A DNA stretch of 64,000 nucleotides from Kappaphycus alvarezii (GCA_002205965.3 NADL03000635.1:62001-126000); one strand, 5' to 3'; positions 1 to 11,639 are shown, counted from the first letter of the stretch. Notes: a model not told the origin generated them from the sequence alone. A program made the numbers and translations.

Positions 1-191
1 ACTAGTGGTACCAGCAGGGTATACTTGGTGAATATTTTTAGACATGGAGGTATTCTGGAGCTCTGTGAAGAGACGTGCAGCAACAGCGCGATTGTATCTA
101 GTATAAAGAGTGTTCGAAGTGATCATTTAAGGGTACAGGATGTTTTTCAATTACATCTCTTCTGTAAGAGCGCGGAGATAAAAATGACAGA

Positions 192-249
192 ATCACTGCT
201 AACAGAGTGATGAACGAAATATCACTGCTAACAGAGTGATGAACGAAAT
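192..249. repeat. Perfect tandem duplication, 2 x 29 bp
   Basis: The unit beginning ATCACTGCTAACAGAGTGAT occurs at 192-220 and again at 221-249 without mismatch. Each unit contains an inverted pair ATCACT/AGTGAT. It lies inside the gypsy remnant and, being perfect, is younger than the surrounding decay. Confidence 0.9.
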
Positions 250-289
250 TTGATAGGCCTTCGATTTTGGTCTAATCCTTCCAGAAAAG

Positions 290-995
290 ATATTGATCCC
301 CGCCATTGTGCTAGCTATCATCGGCTCAACTGTGTAATTAAGCCAGAAAACTATAAAAATGACTAAGATATAAGAAATTTATGATAAGCTCCTTGGTTTG
401 AGTTTCTTCACAATGCTGATTCTTTACACCGCGAATTGTCAATTGCGTATCTCTCAGGCTCCCAAGGAGAGAATTACTTCCATTTGATGGTAAGGAACTC
501 CCATTTTTGAGTTAATGTCATTCGTATTGATGAATATTAGTAAATTTGCAATGATTGATGGACGGAGTCCTTAGAAATCTTCCCTTACTATGCTTCATGG
601 AGATTTTATCGTTATTTTTCTTACTGTACCGAATAACATATCGAAAATGCAAAAAGTATTCAAGAGGGTCTTGGAAGCCAATCTGATGCTGCCTGTAACA
701 AATCGTAGCTTCGTTCAGTCGAAGATCAAGCTACTCCGACGTAAGGTTAAAAATTCCATTACAAACGTATAATCATATAAAACAATAGTACATAGTGAAA
801 GTTACAGTTCCGACGAACGTGACCGAGGTAAAACGTTTTATCGGTATTGCTATCTATTACAGGAGGTTCATAAGTAATTTCACCGAAAGTTTTGTAGTGT
901 TACACGCTGTTATATATGTGAAGAAGGCATTTGAATGGACTCCTAAATTGCGAAAGGCTTTCGAGTACATAAAGGAAATGGTTACATCGACTTAA
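290..995 (+). pseudogene. Ty3/gypsy reverse transcriptase, decayed
   Basis: Around 312-355 a frame reads YHRLNCVIKPENY, matching the gypsy RT block normally read as DYRxLN...T..D.YP. From 626 a frame gives KMQKVFKRVLEANLMLP followed by FVQSKIKLL, the usual connection between the YxDD strand and the thumb. The ORF at 795-995 contains VKRFIGIAIYYRRFISNF and FEWTPKLRKAFEYIK, the well-known RT/RNase H junction of gypsy elements. The YVDD catalytic box itself is not readable, and several frameshifts separate the blocks. Non-functional. Confidence 0.75.
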
Positions 996-1009
996 ACGCT
1001 TGCACTTTA

Positions 1010-1390
1010 AGGCTGTGACTTGTCGAAAACAATGATGATTTCTGCTTCGTCAGTGGTACAATATTACATTCGTAGAAAAAGAGCGACTGCAAGATCCACC
1101 CTGTTAATTTTTCTCTCGAACTATGAGAGAACATGGGCCCCTTTACTAGAAAAGCGGATGTGCGGTATTCGCTTTTAAATTGTCTCCCAAGAAAAATAGG
1201 TAATATCAGTACTTAGAAAATCCCTTTGTCTTAAATATGTAGTATTAGGTCCTGAAACCACCTTTAAAGGTGAATAAATTTCTTGCAATGGCGGCAAGTA
1301 AATTTATCCGATGGCGGAGTATGACTTCCGAATTGAACATGAGCGCTGGTTTGATAATTGAGCTTCTAATTACGAAGGTTCAGTGAATTT
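1010..1390 (+). pseudogene. Ty3/gypsy RNase H tail, decayed
   Basis: After the junction in the preceding entry, short frames give SNYERTWAPLLEKR and, at about 1312-1352, MAEYDFRIEHERW. The latter resembles the gypsy RNase H end, L.EYDF.IEHRPG, which precedes the tether to integrase. Stops interrupt every frame. Confidence is moderate because each block is short. Confidence 0.5.
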
Positions 1391-2089
1391 CTTGGGATTC
1401 ATATGGAGTAGAACGTTATGGAGAGCCCTATCGCGATTATACAGTGGAACGACCCCAAGTCGAACTAATTGGAACCGCACTTCTTGCACTTCGCAAACTT
1501 TTTGGATATGCAAAGGGTTCAAGAGAAGTAATATATGAAAACTTTTTATGTTCGAGGAAAGGCTAAAAAGATCTTGCATTGTAACGAACGACTCCGTTTG
1601 GATGGGGAATGAGTTAATCAGCGCTGTCGGCATATTGGAAAGCGGGGTGAACTATTGAATACGTTTATGGTGATATCCGCCATTGGATGGTTGAATCTGC
1701 AACAACGTTCGTGAGGTTTCGGTTCTATTTGCTTTGGATGTATCGAAAAGTGACAGACTTATTTCACGCTTGCGAAGGATACTAAAAGGCTATGAGACTA
1801 CTTGCGTATCTAAAGAACCTCAGATTCTTCGAGGTCAGTTTATTCGACACATTTTCTATAGATTTTACGGGTTCTTCAATAAATCCCGCATGGTTAATGA
1901 GATCACCTTAGTCGCGTCAGAGTAAACGATTGACTGACCGGTTGCATTAGATACGGGGAAAACCACGCACGAAACCATGGTGGGGTTTTTTAAAGGAAAA
2001 GGTCATTTTTGTTTCGAGCCTTCACGAAAGACCGTATTGGACGAAACGACGGTGTGTATAATGGCACCTGTATAAAAGCTTATGGAAGA

Positions 2090-2540
2090 TTCTGATTCAC
2101 AACAGAAGGAAGCCTTTCTTTACGGGCTGATGGCGAAGGTAAGGGTGGAAAGTATGTTGAGGACTGCGGAGGATGCAATGAAGATGTATGTCTTCGAGAA
2201 TGTACGTGACTTTTCAGCGGTGCTTCCTAAAGTAATGTACAGATATATAAGGCGATAAATTTCGTAAAACGCTACATCGTTTCTATTGGGTGACATTGAG
2301 TCAAATGGTATACGTTGAATGAAGACGATTTGGCCCCTTTATAAGCAATAGTGTCCCGAACAGTATTCTATGACGGGTTTGGAGTAGTACAGCCTTCTTA
2401 ATAGTGTATCTGACAGGTAAAGAATTACGTGCAATCAAAGAATAAAGATTAAAAGAATGCAAATCGGAGACAAAGTACTCATTGCCAACGAGTCTACAGA
2501 AGAAAAGGTACAGTGCGCGAAATAAAAGTACCATGGCAAT
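2090..2540 (+). pseudogene. Ty3/gypsy integrase C-terminal fragment, decayed
   Basis: At 2466-2522 a frame reads GDKVLIANESTEEKVQCAK, like the integrase C-terminal GDKVLL block that normally follows the catalytic core. Upstream, YVFENVRDFSAVLPKVMYRY (about 2185-2245) is in the right place but cannot be matched confidently. No DDE triad or HHCC finger is readable. Its position 3' of the RNase H piece supports a gypsy pol order. Confidence 0.4.
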
Positions 2541-2570
2541 TTCTATGGGATTTCAACTCTTTCGAGGCAC

Positions 2571-3770
2571 ATTTGAAGTGTGTATTTAAAGTTTATTAAA
2601 CAAATTTTACAACATTTGAGGCAGTTTTGAATAGAAAAATTTTATTTTATACAAAATGAGAAAAAATACAGAGACTATAATATATACATATATATATATA
2701 TGGAAACATATTTTCCAGCCTTTTAACTACCGTTAAAAGGACTGAATAAAAAAATTACCCGATATGTATTTAGAAACGATTGTTTACAATTAAATTGGCG
2801 AAGATTCGGCTCAGCAGATCAACAGGAAAATCAGTATAAACTGGGCAGAGGGGAGACCTTACCGACTTTGAAAGGCCAATTCTTCATCAAACCAGTATTC
2901 AGCATCCAAAAGAGTATTATGAGGTGGATCATTATAAGAGTTCAGTCGAAAAAAGTTTCTGCAAAAATGAGGAAATCAAAAAAGGACCTGCATAAATATC
3001 GCCCTGTAAATCTTGAGCCGTAATTCGAATTGCTAGCAAGGAAGCGGAGAAAATCAGATCATTAGAAAGAAATTTCAATGTATCCATCTTTTTGTGCAGC
3101 GTCCAGCAGATTTTACGAGTAGTACCGCATCTCATGTCTACGATAGTAAGCAATAGACCTTAACTGAGGCCTCAAAATAAAAATAGTTGGCTTAATTTTG
3201 CCTCCTATACGCTATGTTTCTTCGATGGGGACTATCGAAAAATATTTTTCCTATCAAAAAAAATTATCTAGACTTCTCAGGTGGGCGTGTGTACTACTGA
3301 CAAGACTGGACGAAGTTTTCCTGTTTATTATCCTTGAATCTTCATAGTAGAGACTCTATCATGATTTTGACCCTTATGTTATCATTACAAATTTTTTAAT
3401 GTGATTAATTGGCAATATTCGCCCTTAGGACCACTGTGGAGTACTTTAGAAAGACTTTATACTATGTGCGGATAGAAAAATGGAGACATTTTCTATTTTA
3501 CTATGTAAATGTTTCTCAACTATCAAAATATGCAAAAAAAACTTGTTGTAGGATTATCCAATGGAACAGAGCTTTTCATATTAAACCACTCCAATACGGG
3601 ACTGCAACGGCATCCCGAAGGAAATTTGTTCCCGATCACAGTGCCTGCCTTTCTTCGCACCCCCTCGCTTAAAACGCGAATGCCACATATTCCTCCTCAC
3701 ACAGTCCGTGACAAAGCCAGCATTTTCGTTGAAAACTTTTCTGGTATAATATCACATTACACCGTTCCAA
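2571..3770. other. AT-rich spacer, no recognisable gene
   Basis: Short ORFs here show no motif I recognise. It contains an AT dinucleotide run at about 2678-2701 and A/T homopolymers. The composition matches the neighbouring decayed transposon DNA. Confidence 0.5.
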
Positions 3771-5830
3771 ATGGACTCCACGGCCGCCGAAACCGCCCCC
3801 GCCAAGTTATCATTCACAATCTATAGAAATCTAAACGACTTTAATCTCGCTCTTTGAAGATTTAATTTCCTAGTAAGCGATGGATCAACCAAAAATAAGC
3901 ACACCATCCTTGTCGTCCTCATTCAAGTTGTAAATGGGCAATGAAGTAAGTCTATGGAAGCAAGTTGGAAGATGCGTGACCATATCAGGACTTTCAAGGC
4001 TACTAATGCCAGCATCATGGCTGGTTTTACCTCCAAAAGACAAGGTGGCGGATTTTAAAACTGCCCAATTGCACAAGAACGTCAAAATATAGATTTAAAT
4101 GTTTCTTAATCGTCTCCGTATGTATCAGATGGTAATTTACATGCTTTCACCGTGCATCAGCTGTGTCTAGTTGCAATTATACACTTGTGATTGTGGTCCA
4201 ATTAAGATGTATACACCTATTAATTAAAATGTGTCCAAAAAAGACGCAAAAAAAGTTGTGGTTCTGTTTATAATCTCATCTATGGGCCTCCGGAATTATC
4301 TCATTTTGAATGTTTAATGATAATGTTTCCGCTAAGTCACCTGAAACGTATGATTGACCTTACATATATAGCGAATGAATTCTGTTAGAATGCCTCAAGT
4401 TTGGCGAGGAGATATATTGAAGTTGTTTGGAATGCTCGTACTAATCAATAGGTTTAAATTATCAAACCTCTGTTTCCTTCAGAATGTAACTCGGCAGGAG
4501 TACACCCTAGGCAGGATCTTAGGAAATATCAAGTCAAACAGGAGGTTTGAGTTAAATCCAGCAATTTTTTGCTTCAGTCAATCTCCTTAACTCGAGAAAA
4601 GGCCATTGGATAACGTCGAGTGGTCTCTGGTGAATGGTTTTTTGGAGGGCATTAATGGCCACTACAGGCAGTATTGCATGCCCTCTTCTCCCATATGTGA
4701 GGATGGAAACATCAGTAGGCGGTATGTTGTTGGGTAATGTTGATCAAGAAAGGGTTTCCACATTACTTTGCGTTATAAAGGTAAGCCGAAAATGGCTCCA
4801 AATTGAAAGCTTCAGCATGTGATCAGTCGGTAATATCATTGGTAATGAAGCTTGTGATGAGGAAAAAAAGTAGCCTTCGGCGTTTCTTCGCAGAACAATT
4901 CTGTCACATTACCGCTCTTACCTTTTGCCTAGTTCAATCGTGGTTGAAGACATCTCGTGTCTTCTGTGGGGATGCATGTTTACATCGACTTCAATGTTAA
5001 ATCGACTTCAAGGCGGAATCCTTGATGAAATATGGAACCAGACTTCCCGGCGGAGAGAAAAATAGGGCCCGGAATTTCCGATGCAATACATGCCCTCAAT
5101 AGAGCTCACGGAGCGCGTTGATCATATCTCGATGTTCTCGAAGCATCTTGAATCCACCAAATCTTCAATGGCTGTATTTTGGATCGATCGTTATCGAACG
5201 TAACACTTGCCAAGGAACTATAATTTACATGTAAAGAAGCAGAACTGTCGAGAGAGAGACAAAGAGAGTAGATTTTGATATTGCAATTCCGGATTTTGTG
5301 CAGAGATACTACGCTACATGTTCTTAATTCGATGTTCACAAGAGATGTAGGCAATATGGCCTTCAAATTGGGAAGAAATTAGAGCTGAAAGATTGTTCAC
5401 TCAATTGTACTTCCTCTCTCCTTTCGTTCCTAATAGTTGATTCATGGTTGCTTTATAAGTACTCCTTTCGGCAATGACTCTGCGTATCGCAATTTAATTT
5501 TTATGAGATTCTTGCTGAGGAGCACATTGAAAATAAATTCGATTCCGCATCTCTAAAAGCATATAACTTTATATGAAATGAGCATGATAACACAGTATCG
5601 GATCCTTTGTTAGGTATTGCAACCTATCTTGCCCGATGAAATTGAGTAATGGAGAAGATACAAACACTTCCTACCAGAGTCACTGTAGAGTTTTTAAGGT
5701 CAATAGGTCACATTTTTCTTATTCTACTTGCCGTGACGGTGAACTTGGTGATATTTGAATATGTATGACGAGAACCCAAATGTGTTGCTTCATTGATCAT
5801 GTGCGTGAAAACACCATATGGACCTCAAAT
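3771..5830 (+). pseudogene. piggyBac-like transposase (DDE_Tnp_1_7 type), copy 4
   Basis: ATG at 3771 opens a 28-residue frame starting MDSTAAETAPAKL. Start-to-block spacing is close to that of copy 2 (ATG 23751), which is why I chose this start. Further pieces are WRGDILKLFGMLVLINRF (4405-4460), equivalent to the FFGILIIM block of copy 1, and HITALTFCLVQSWLKTSRV with FCGDACL (4895-4985), equivalent to the second catalytic block where copy 1 reads VVCADSFF. The last aligned block, CRVFKVNRSHFSYSTC-like, is near 5680-5740. Frames are broken throughout, so it is a dead copy. Confidence 0.65.
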
Positions 5831-6089
5831 AGGATTCCGAAGGATATAAAATAGCGTTACTTTTTGTAGCAAAACAATAAACTGAGCTTATGAGTTCTAT
5901 TTCTATAGACCCCTACTTATTTTACTTGTATCATATTACTTGCGAAGCTGGCTTCAGTTTATATCGTACTGAATTATTCCTTCACGGGATGTCACTTTAT
6001 TCTGCCTCCTAATCAAGTGAATGCACAATAATGCAGTGAGACAGAAGTTTTTTCACCGCCAGTTTAGATACCATTGTAAATTTAGTAAA

Positions 6090-6155
6090 GCCCAGCGAGA
6101 ACCGAATACACGATTTCTGAGTCAGTAACCTACGATTCGCACCATAAGTTACCGT
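6090..6155 (-). repeat. tRNA-like segment in piggyBac copy 4
   Basis: This is the antisense tRNA-like block shared by copies 1, 2 and 4. It retains GCGAATCGTAGGTT and a degenerate B-box (GTATTCGGTTC). See the entries at 9136 and 25166. Confidence 0.5.
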
Positions 6156-6625
6156 CTCAGTGATGTATGCGAGTAGTTGACATGTATTTTTTAAATTTTA
6201 TTCTATTGTATCTTCCCTCCTTAAGAGGGTATACATTTTAATGTAGAGATCTACTGTAAACAATTTCTTACAGTGCAACTTTTTAACTAAAAATATTTGG
6301 CCTAAATATATTTCACTACCACAGTACAGTAAGGTCTGTATTTTTGTCCTCATATTAGGACACCAATATAGTAAATAAACACTGAAGTGTTTATCGTACC
6401 ATTGGCCTAATGTGAGAAGAAATTTTAGGGGAAAAATTAAATAAAAAGAATTTCTCGTTTGTTGTGCAAACTTATACTTTGAACAGTATTGAATCCCGAT
6501 CGAAACGAGGACCTTGGTAATTTTAAAACTAATCAGAGTACGACCCACTTTTACCACCCGCTACTCTCGATTTAGTGCGAATTTTCCATACCTTATTCTT
6601 TCATTAACTAGTGTCTGTTGGACCA

Positions 6626-6645
6626 TTGTCCTCATATGAGGACAA
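6626..6645. repeat. Subterminal 20-bp palindrome, left end of piggyBac copy 1
   Basis: TTGTCCTCATATGAGGACAA is a perfect palindrome 18 bp inside the left terminus. The same sequence occurs at 9384-9403 and 23547-23566, with a partial form at 25455-25470. It is a likely transposase-binding or end-pairing site (inference). Confidence 0.8.
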
Positions 6646-6827
6646 CTTTTAACAACTATTTTTTAAATACAAGTTTTTTTCAGCCGCCTTTTTTAGTTCC
6701 CGCGTGCTCTTTTAAACATGTAGATACTCTATCAAAACAAATTTTTCGAGAATTCCCACCCTGCTCAACGCAGGAACAACTTTCTCTGACGCGATAACCA
6801 TCGAATTTCCCCTCAGTTTTCACAAAA

Positions 6828-8870
6828 ATGGATCCGTTCCAGGAAATTATATTCACTGCCTTACTTCCGTTGTTACGTCAGCTGCGGAATGTTTAGCGCT
6901 TGTATGGGTCAGATTGTAAGACAAAATTGGTCGCTGGAACCGTCATTGCCGTCCACATCGACATTGTAAGCGGTCGAAGGAGGGAGCTAGTGGAGGCAAG
7001 CTCCAAGATACGTGACCGTCTCAAAAATGTCACGTTGAAGATTGTCGACATAAAAGCTGTTTTATCTCCAACAGACGTTTTAGTGGAGGAACGAACCGCT
7101 AAATTGCCAGACGAAGCGGTACATGAACTTTTGGGCGCTCTTCAACCGTCTTCATCGGCATCGGATGGGAATTCCGATGATTCCACGCCGCATCAATCAG
7201 ATGCATCTGTTTATTCTCATGGACGATCATGGGCCAATCAGGAGTTTTTCACACCTATTAATGAAAATGTGTCCGAAAAAAGGTGCAAAATATTTGGCTA
7301 CTCTGTTAATAATCCCGCGTGTGGTTGTTCTGCTCTAGATTTATCGCCATTTAATTGCTTTATGAGCATTTTTCTGCTCCGTTCCCTAAACTTCATGCGT
7401 GACCTTACAAATGATGGATTGGATCCCATTGTAAATCATCCCGTCTCGTCAAGAGAGATATTATAGTTCTTTGGGATTCTCATAATAATGGCAAGGTTAT
7501 CATTTTCAAACAGCCGCGACCTCTGGAGTGAATCTGAATCGAAGTACATTCCGGCACCGACCTTTGGAAAAATCATTTCACTTAGAAGTTTTGAGCTGAT
7601 TCTAGCAAATATTTGCTTCAGTGACACTTCTGAACAGGAGGAAAGGCCATTGGATGACTCGAGATGGTCTCTGATAAGTGGATTTTTGAAGGCTATTAAT
7701 GATCACTGCATGCAATATGTCACGCCATCCTCTCATATCTGCATCGATGAAAGTATCAACAGATGTTACGGTCTCAGTGGAGATTGGATCTAGAAAGGAC
7801 TCCCATATAACGTTGCCTAAGACAGAAAGCCCGAGAATGGCTGCGAATTGAGGGCTTCTGCATGTGGCCAGTCTGAAATAATGTTGAGATTGGAGCTCGT
7901 GATGGGGAAAACGGGTGGCCTTCGGCGTGACTTCACAGAGCAATTCTGTCATACCACCGCTCTTACACTTCGTCTTGTTCAACCTTGGCTGAATAAAGGT
8001 CGCGTAGTATGTGCGGATTCATTTTTTGCATCGGCGTCAACTGTGGAAGCCTTCATGAGATATTGAACGAGATTTATTGGTGTGGTTAAGAGTGCCGTTA
8101 AGGAATTTACGATGCAACAGTTGTGGTCACAGGATATCACAGAGCGTGGAGATCATATCTCGATGGTTTCGACCTGACACCAACAAATATTTAATGGCTG
8201 TGTTGTGGATAGATAGAAAACGAAGAAATTTCGTCAGCAGTTGCCATACAAACAATCACGTAACTCCAATTTGTAGGGAACGATGGATAACTGTAGATGC
8301 CGAGACAAGGAAAATGGAATTCGAGATTGCAGTTCCAGATGTTGTGGAGAGGTACTACGACACGTGTTTTCAAATCGATCGTCGCCTTGGAATTGAGAAA
8401 AATTGGAAGTCAATGATTGGTCGCTCAGGGTAAATTCCTCTCTCCTTTCGATCATAATTGTTGATTCATTTTTACTATATAAGCATTCTTTTGGTCCAAG
8501 ACTCTGCTTATCGCAGTCCAAGGTTTAGGAGATGCTTGCAGAAGAACACATCGAGAACAAGTTTGATTCGATATCACGTAGGGCATCTAACTGCTTAGAA
8601 AATGAGAATGACAACGAGATGTTGGACCCTGTTGCAAGGATTGGAACTAATCTTTCTGTAACCAACAAGAAGAGGAAATTGAGTAATTGTGAGTATATTA
8701 AGGCATCTTACCACGATCGCTGTCGAGTTTTTAAGGTCAGTAAGTCAAAATTTCTTTGTCCTACTTGCCGTGACAGCGGCCTTGGTGATTATTTTATCTC
8801 TCACGCGAGCACAAAAAGATGTTACTTCACGGACCACATGCGCGAGAAAAACCATATGGATCTCAAATAG
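6828..8870 (+). pseudogene. piggyBac-like transposase (DDE_Tnp_1_7 type), copy 1
   Basis: ATG at 6828 matches the start of copy 2. One extra base near 6893 shifts the frame before RLYGSDCKTKL. The fragments, in order, are an N-terminal domain (6900-7466, with a serine-rich linker), FFGILIIMARLSF (about 7467-7505), ICIDESINRCYGLSGDW with the first catalytic Asp (about 7738-7790), RVVCADSFFAS with the second (about 8000-8030), and VLWIDRKRRNFVSS with the third (about 8198-8240). A Cys-rich C-terminal tail follows (LCPTCRDSGLGDYFI, to 8870), as is usual for piggyBac transposases. The three aspartates survive but stops at about 7464, 7791 and 8064 and frameshifts kill the gene. It would have cut and pasted DNA at TTAA sites. 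Confidence 0.85.
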
Positions 8871-9135
8871 GATTCAAAGTTCATACAAATTAGTTTGACT
8901 TTTTTTTATAAAAGAAAAATGATCAATGAGTTCTATTTCTATAGCCCCCTACTGCTTTTACTTGCGTCATCTGACTTGACAAGTTCGCTGCTGTCTATGT
9001 CGTACTGAATTATCTCTTTATGAGATGTCACCGTATTCTGTCTCATGTTCAAGTGGATGCTTATTGGCGCAGTGAAACAGCAGATTTTTCACAACCAGTG
9101 GAGTTTCCGTTGAAATTTTCGGAATTCTTACAGAA

Positions 9136-9204
9136 GCCCAGCGAGAATTGATCTCACTATATCTGGGTCAGCAACCTACGATTCGCACCATAGGCCACCA
9201 TTCC
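9136..9204 (-). repeat. tRNA-like segment in piggyBac copy 1
   Basis: On the minus strand the block reads TGGCCTATGGTGCG (A-box-like), GCGAATCGTAGGTTGCTGAC, then GTGAGATCAATTCTCGC at the T-arm position. It corresponds to the better kept copy at 25166-25233. The acceptor halves do not pair, so it is a tRNA-derived or tRNA-like relic, not a tRNA gene. Confidence 0.5.
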
Positions 9205-9269
9205 AGTGATGGATGTGAGGAGATGACTGGGATTGAATAAAGCTAGAAGCTATTGCATCTTCAGTAGGT

Positions 9270-9320
9270 CATTGCCCTGTAAGGAGTTAGGTACTGTAAC
9301 TAACTCCTTACAGAGCAATG
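9270..9320. repeat. Hairpin near 3' end of piggyBac copy 1
   Basis: Arms 9270-9290 and 9300-9320 (CATTGC, then CTGTAAGGAGTTAG) are inverted copies with one mismatch over 21 bp and a 9-nt loop. Copies 2 and 4 have only the right-hand half, so the left arm is an inverted duplication peculiar to copy 1. Confidence 0.8.
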
Positions 9321-9383
9321 TTTTACTAATAAATATTGCGACAAAAAAATATTTGACTACCAGAGTACAATACTTCCTATTTT

Positions 9384-9403
9384 TTGTCCTCATATGAGGA
9401 CAA
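9384..9403. repeat. Subterminal 20-bp palindrome, right end of piggyBac copy 1
   Basis: This is identical to the palindrome at 6626-6645 and lies 22 bp inside the right terminus. Confidence 0.8.
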
Positions 9404-9425
9404 TGCCATTACGGATAGACGCTAG

Positions 9426-9948
9426 TTCTAGATGCTTCAGCCAAAGGGATGTGGATAGACAGCAGAGTTTTAAGCTACTGAGCATCATTTTACAGTAATT
9501 CTTTGTTTTAGAGCATTTTTTCAAGTAAGCACTTACTGGTCCAGAGAAAGTTTTAATCGCTTCACTTAATGTAAAACTTTATATGACAAAGAGATTCTTC
9601 TTCATATGAGGACAAGATTTGCCCACTATGAGGATATTTTTATCGTCAAAAAACATGCCTTAACGATAAGTCTGCTTATTTTGTAACCTAAAATACTGCA
9701 AGGAGAGAGAAATTTACTTATTGCTTATCTCAAAGTCCCGGACTGGTCCTAAGTTTTTGCTTTTCGGTAAAACGACCCGAACAGAGGCTAATCTTTGGCA
9801 GCAGAAGACTGGACCAAATGGAATACAAATTGGTGATGAAAAGGATAGGAAACAATAGACCAGACAGAAATGTGAGAGAAGTTGGGGACTGGTCCATGTT
9901 GCGTACTGTAACGTTTACTGTAACTACATATGCACTGATCAATCAAGA
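9426..9948. other. Spacer between piggyBac copy 1 and copia element
   Basis: No gene is recognised. Near 9600-9650 there are further degenerate CATATGAGGACAAG and CTATGAGGATATT stretches resembling the piggyBac subterminal palindrome, perhaps a remnant of another family member. Confidence 0.4.
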
Positions 9949-10176
9949 TGTTGGTTTACTTCAGCGCCCCCCTTTCTCTACTTTTCTCAGTACAACATCG
10001 TCGATCTCTCCTGTGTTTTCTACATGTAGTCACTTCCACTGCTGTCGACTGACAGTCATCTCGTTCATTTAAAACAAATGCATAACTTCGAGTTCCTCAA
10101 GTGCACACACTCTCTCGCAGAGAGCCCTACATGGGATTCAGTCATTCTTTAAAATACAATGACCATTCATATTACA
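9949..10176 (-). repeat. 3' LTR of the 9949-15074 copia element
   Basis: It starts TGTTGG and ends TTACA on the plus strand, so it is bounded by TG and CA. It shares CTCTCCTGT, GTCGACTGA, AAAACAAATGCA and CTCTCGCAGAGAGCC-like blocks with 14755-15074. Confidence 0.7.
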
Positions 10177-10949
10177 TTGAAGCCCCTTCTCGACATAAAA
10201 CTTAAATCTTTGAGCTGTCTTATAAATTGAACAAACTAAAATTTCAGAAGAAAAACCCGAGATCTTTCACACTAGATGTTCTCAATCGACTATTCCACCA
10301 AATAATATTCTTTGGGAACTATATTCTCGAAAAAACAATCTCATTTCGAGACATGTTTTCACAAATATTTACAAAACATTCAAAATCAAATATTTAATGG
10401 TATATGAGCCCTTATTTAACCGCGGAGCCATAAGCAAAAGCTAACCGCGAGGAATATTGAGGGCGGGAGAGGTCTAAGTTGTGGTGTATGTCATGCTTTT
10501 AATTTATGGGTGAGAAGGTTTTGTTCATTCTTATGATAAAATTCCCCGCTATTGTGAAGAAATGCAGCTGAAAAGAAAAAGTTGAATGCATCTATAAGAC
10601 CAGGCGTTCTCATTTGTCCCATATTCCTTTTATGTTGCACATTCAAAATATTCTTCCTAGTATCCCGGTCATTGAATAAAAGCAGCTTCTCTCTTCTTTC
10701 AGCAGTGGATTTCGATGTGAAGAAAATTTAAAATTTCCGTAGTCAAATTGCGTCAAACAAATGAATCAGCAACTTTTATTTATTTAAGTTGTTTAATAGG
10801 TCTGGTACATTCTTTTAACATGGCGTATACTGGAACTAAACCATTCCGTTTTGAAATAGCTCTCTTATGTGGTGCATCTTAATATCTATGTGCTTGTTGC
10901 TGTTTTATACCCAGTCTTTTGTAGCCAAACCTTTTACTTCTGTACTGTA

Positions 10950-11531
10950 CGTCAGTATTTTACTTGAATTCATTTTATTTCACCGTCAACATGATAGTTG
11001 CGGTTTTTGATATCCCCAAGCAATCGCCTTAGCTAAGTTACCATTTTAGCGCTGGAGGATAACGCAACATATTCAGCTTCAGCAAATGGTAGAGCAGTAA
11101 CTGTCTGTCAATGGCCTTCCCACATCACAGGGCATCCATTCATAAGGACTATGGATCCAGTAGATTGCCTCCTTGTTTTCAGGCATCCTCCCCAGTCTGA
11201 ATCATAATTAGCGACAAACATTTCTCTGTTAAATTTGTTGCAATATTTAGAGGGAAGACCGTAGTTACCAATGGCCAAAAGATACTTGGTAATTCTTTTG
11301 ATAAAAACTCATACGCTTTTGTGTGGGTGCATATAGGTGCCTTGCTAAATCATTGACAGAAAACGAGAGGTCCAGACTTTTCCAAACATCACAGTAGAGT
11401 AATTCACGAACAAATGAACGGTATTTCGCGTGATTCTTGTGCCTGAGTAGTTTCTCTTTTTCTTTTTTGGGTGTCAAAATACAGTTCAATGGGAAAAGTT
11501 TCCAAGTTGCGTTGCAATGACTAATTAACAT
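10950..11531 (-). pseudogene. copia RNase H fragment
   Basis: The minus-strand ORF 11531-11265 contains KYRSFVRELLYCDVWKSLDL and FSVNDLARHLYAPTQK, the RT-to-RNase H connection of copia elements. Further on, at about 11215-11060, frames read YDSDWGGCLKTRRQSTGSIV and LPFAEAEYVALSSAKM, the classical copia RNase H D-E signature. Several stops and shifts are present. It lies immediately upstream of the putative polypurine tract and 3' LTR. Confidence 0.8.
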
Positions 11532-11639
11532 TTGATAGAGAAATTACCCTGCCTATCGACGTTGTGTGAATTCAATTCCATCTTTGAGTAGTCAAAGTTA
11601 ACCAACGGACAAAAAAACTGAGATCACAGAAGAACTCGA

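Larger units (their letters stand above)
1..2570 (+). mobile_element. Ty3/gypsy-type LTR retrotransposon remnant, left end outside window
   Basis: Successive degenerate pieces in the expected pol order lie on the plus strand: reverse transcriptase (about 290-995), the RNase H tail (about 1010-1390) and an integrase C-terminal piece (about 2090-2540). Frames change many times and stops are frequent, so nothing full length can be made. No LTR was found; the 5' part would lie left of the window. RT before integrase is the gypsy order and excludes copia. The assignment rests on motif-level resemblance only. Confidence 0.7.
3771..6365 (+). mobile_element. piggyBac-like element, copy 4 (most decayed)
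   Basis: The stretch aligns with copy 1 (6608-9425) along its length: an ATG GAC start at 3771, a block at about 3950-4040 matching the N-terminal GTGACCGTCTC region, CACCTATTAA at 4214, transposase blocks 4375-5000, the tRNA-like segment at 6090-6155 and a 3' end reading TTTTTGTCCTCATATTAGGACA at about 6350. The region upstream of 3771 does not align with the 5' ends of copies 1 and 2, so the left end is lost or replaced. It ends about 240 bp before copy 1 begins, so two family members sit head to tail. Confidence 0.7.
6608..9425 (+). mobile_element. piggyBac-like transposon, copy 1, both ends visible
   Basis: The left terminus begins CTAGTGTC at 6608, directly after TTAA (6604-6607), the target used by piggyBac transposases. 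The right terminus is GACGCTAG at 9418-9425, the inverted counterpart (CTAGCGTC), followed by TTCT instead of TTAA. Just inside both ends lies the same 20-bp palindrome (6626-6645 and 9384-9403). The 2.8-kb length fits an autonomous piggyBac. It carries a degenerate transposase, a tRNA-like segment and a hairpin near the 3' end. It is related to copies 2, 3 and 4 in this window. Confidence 0.85.
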
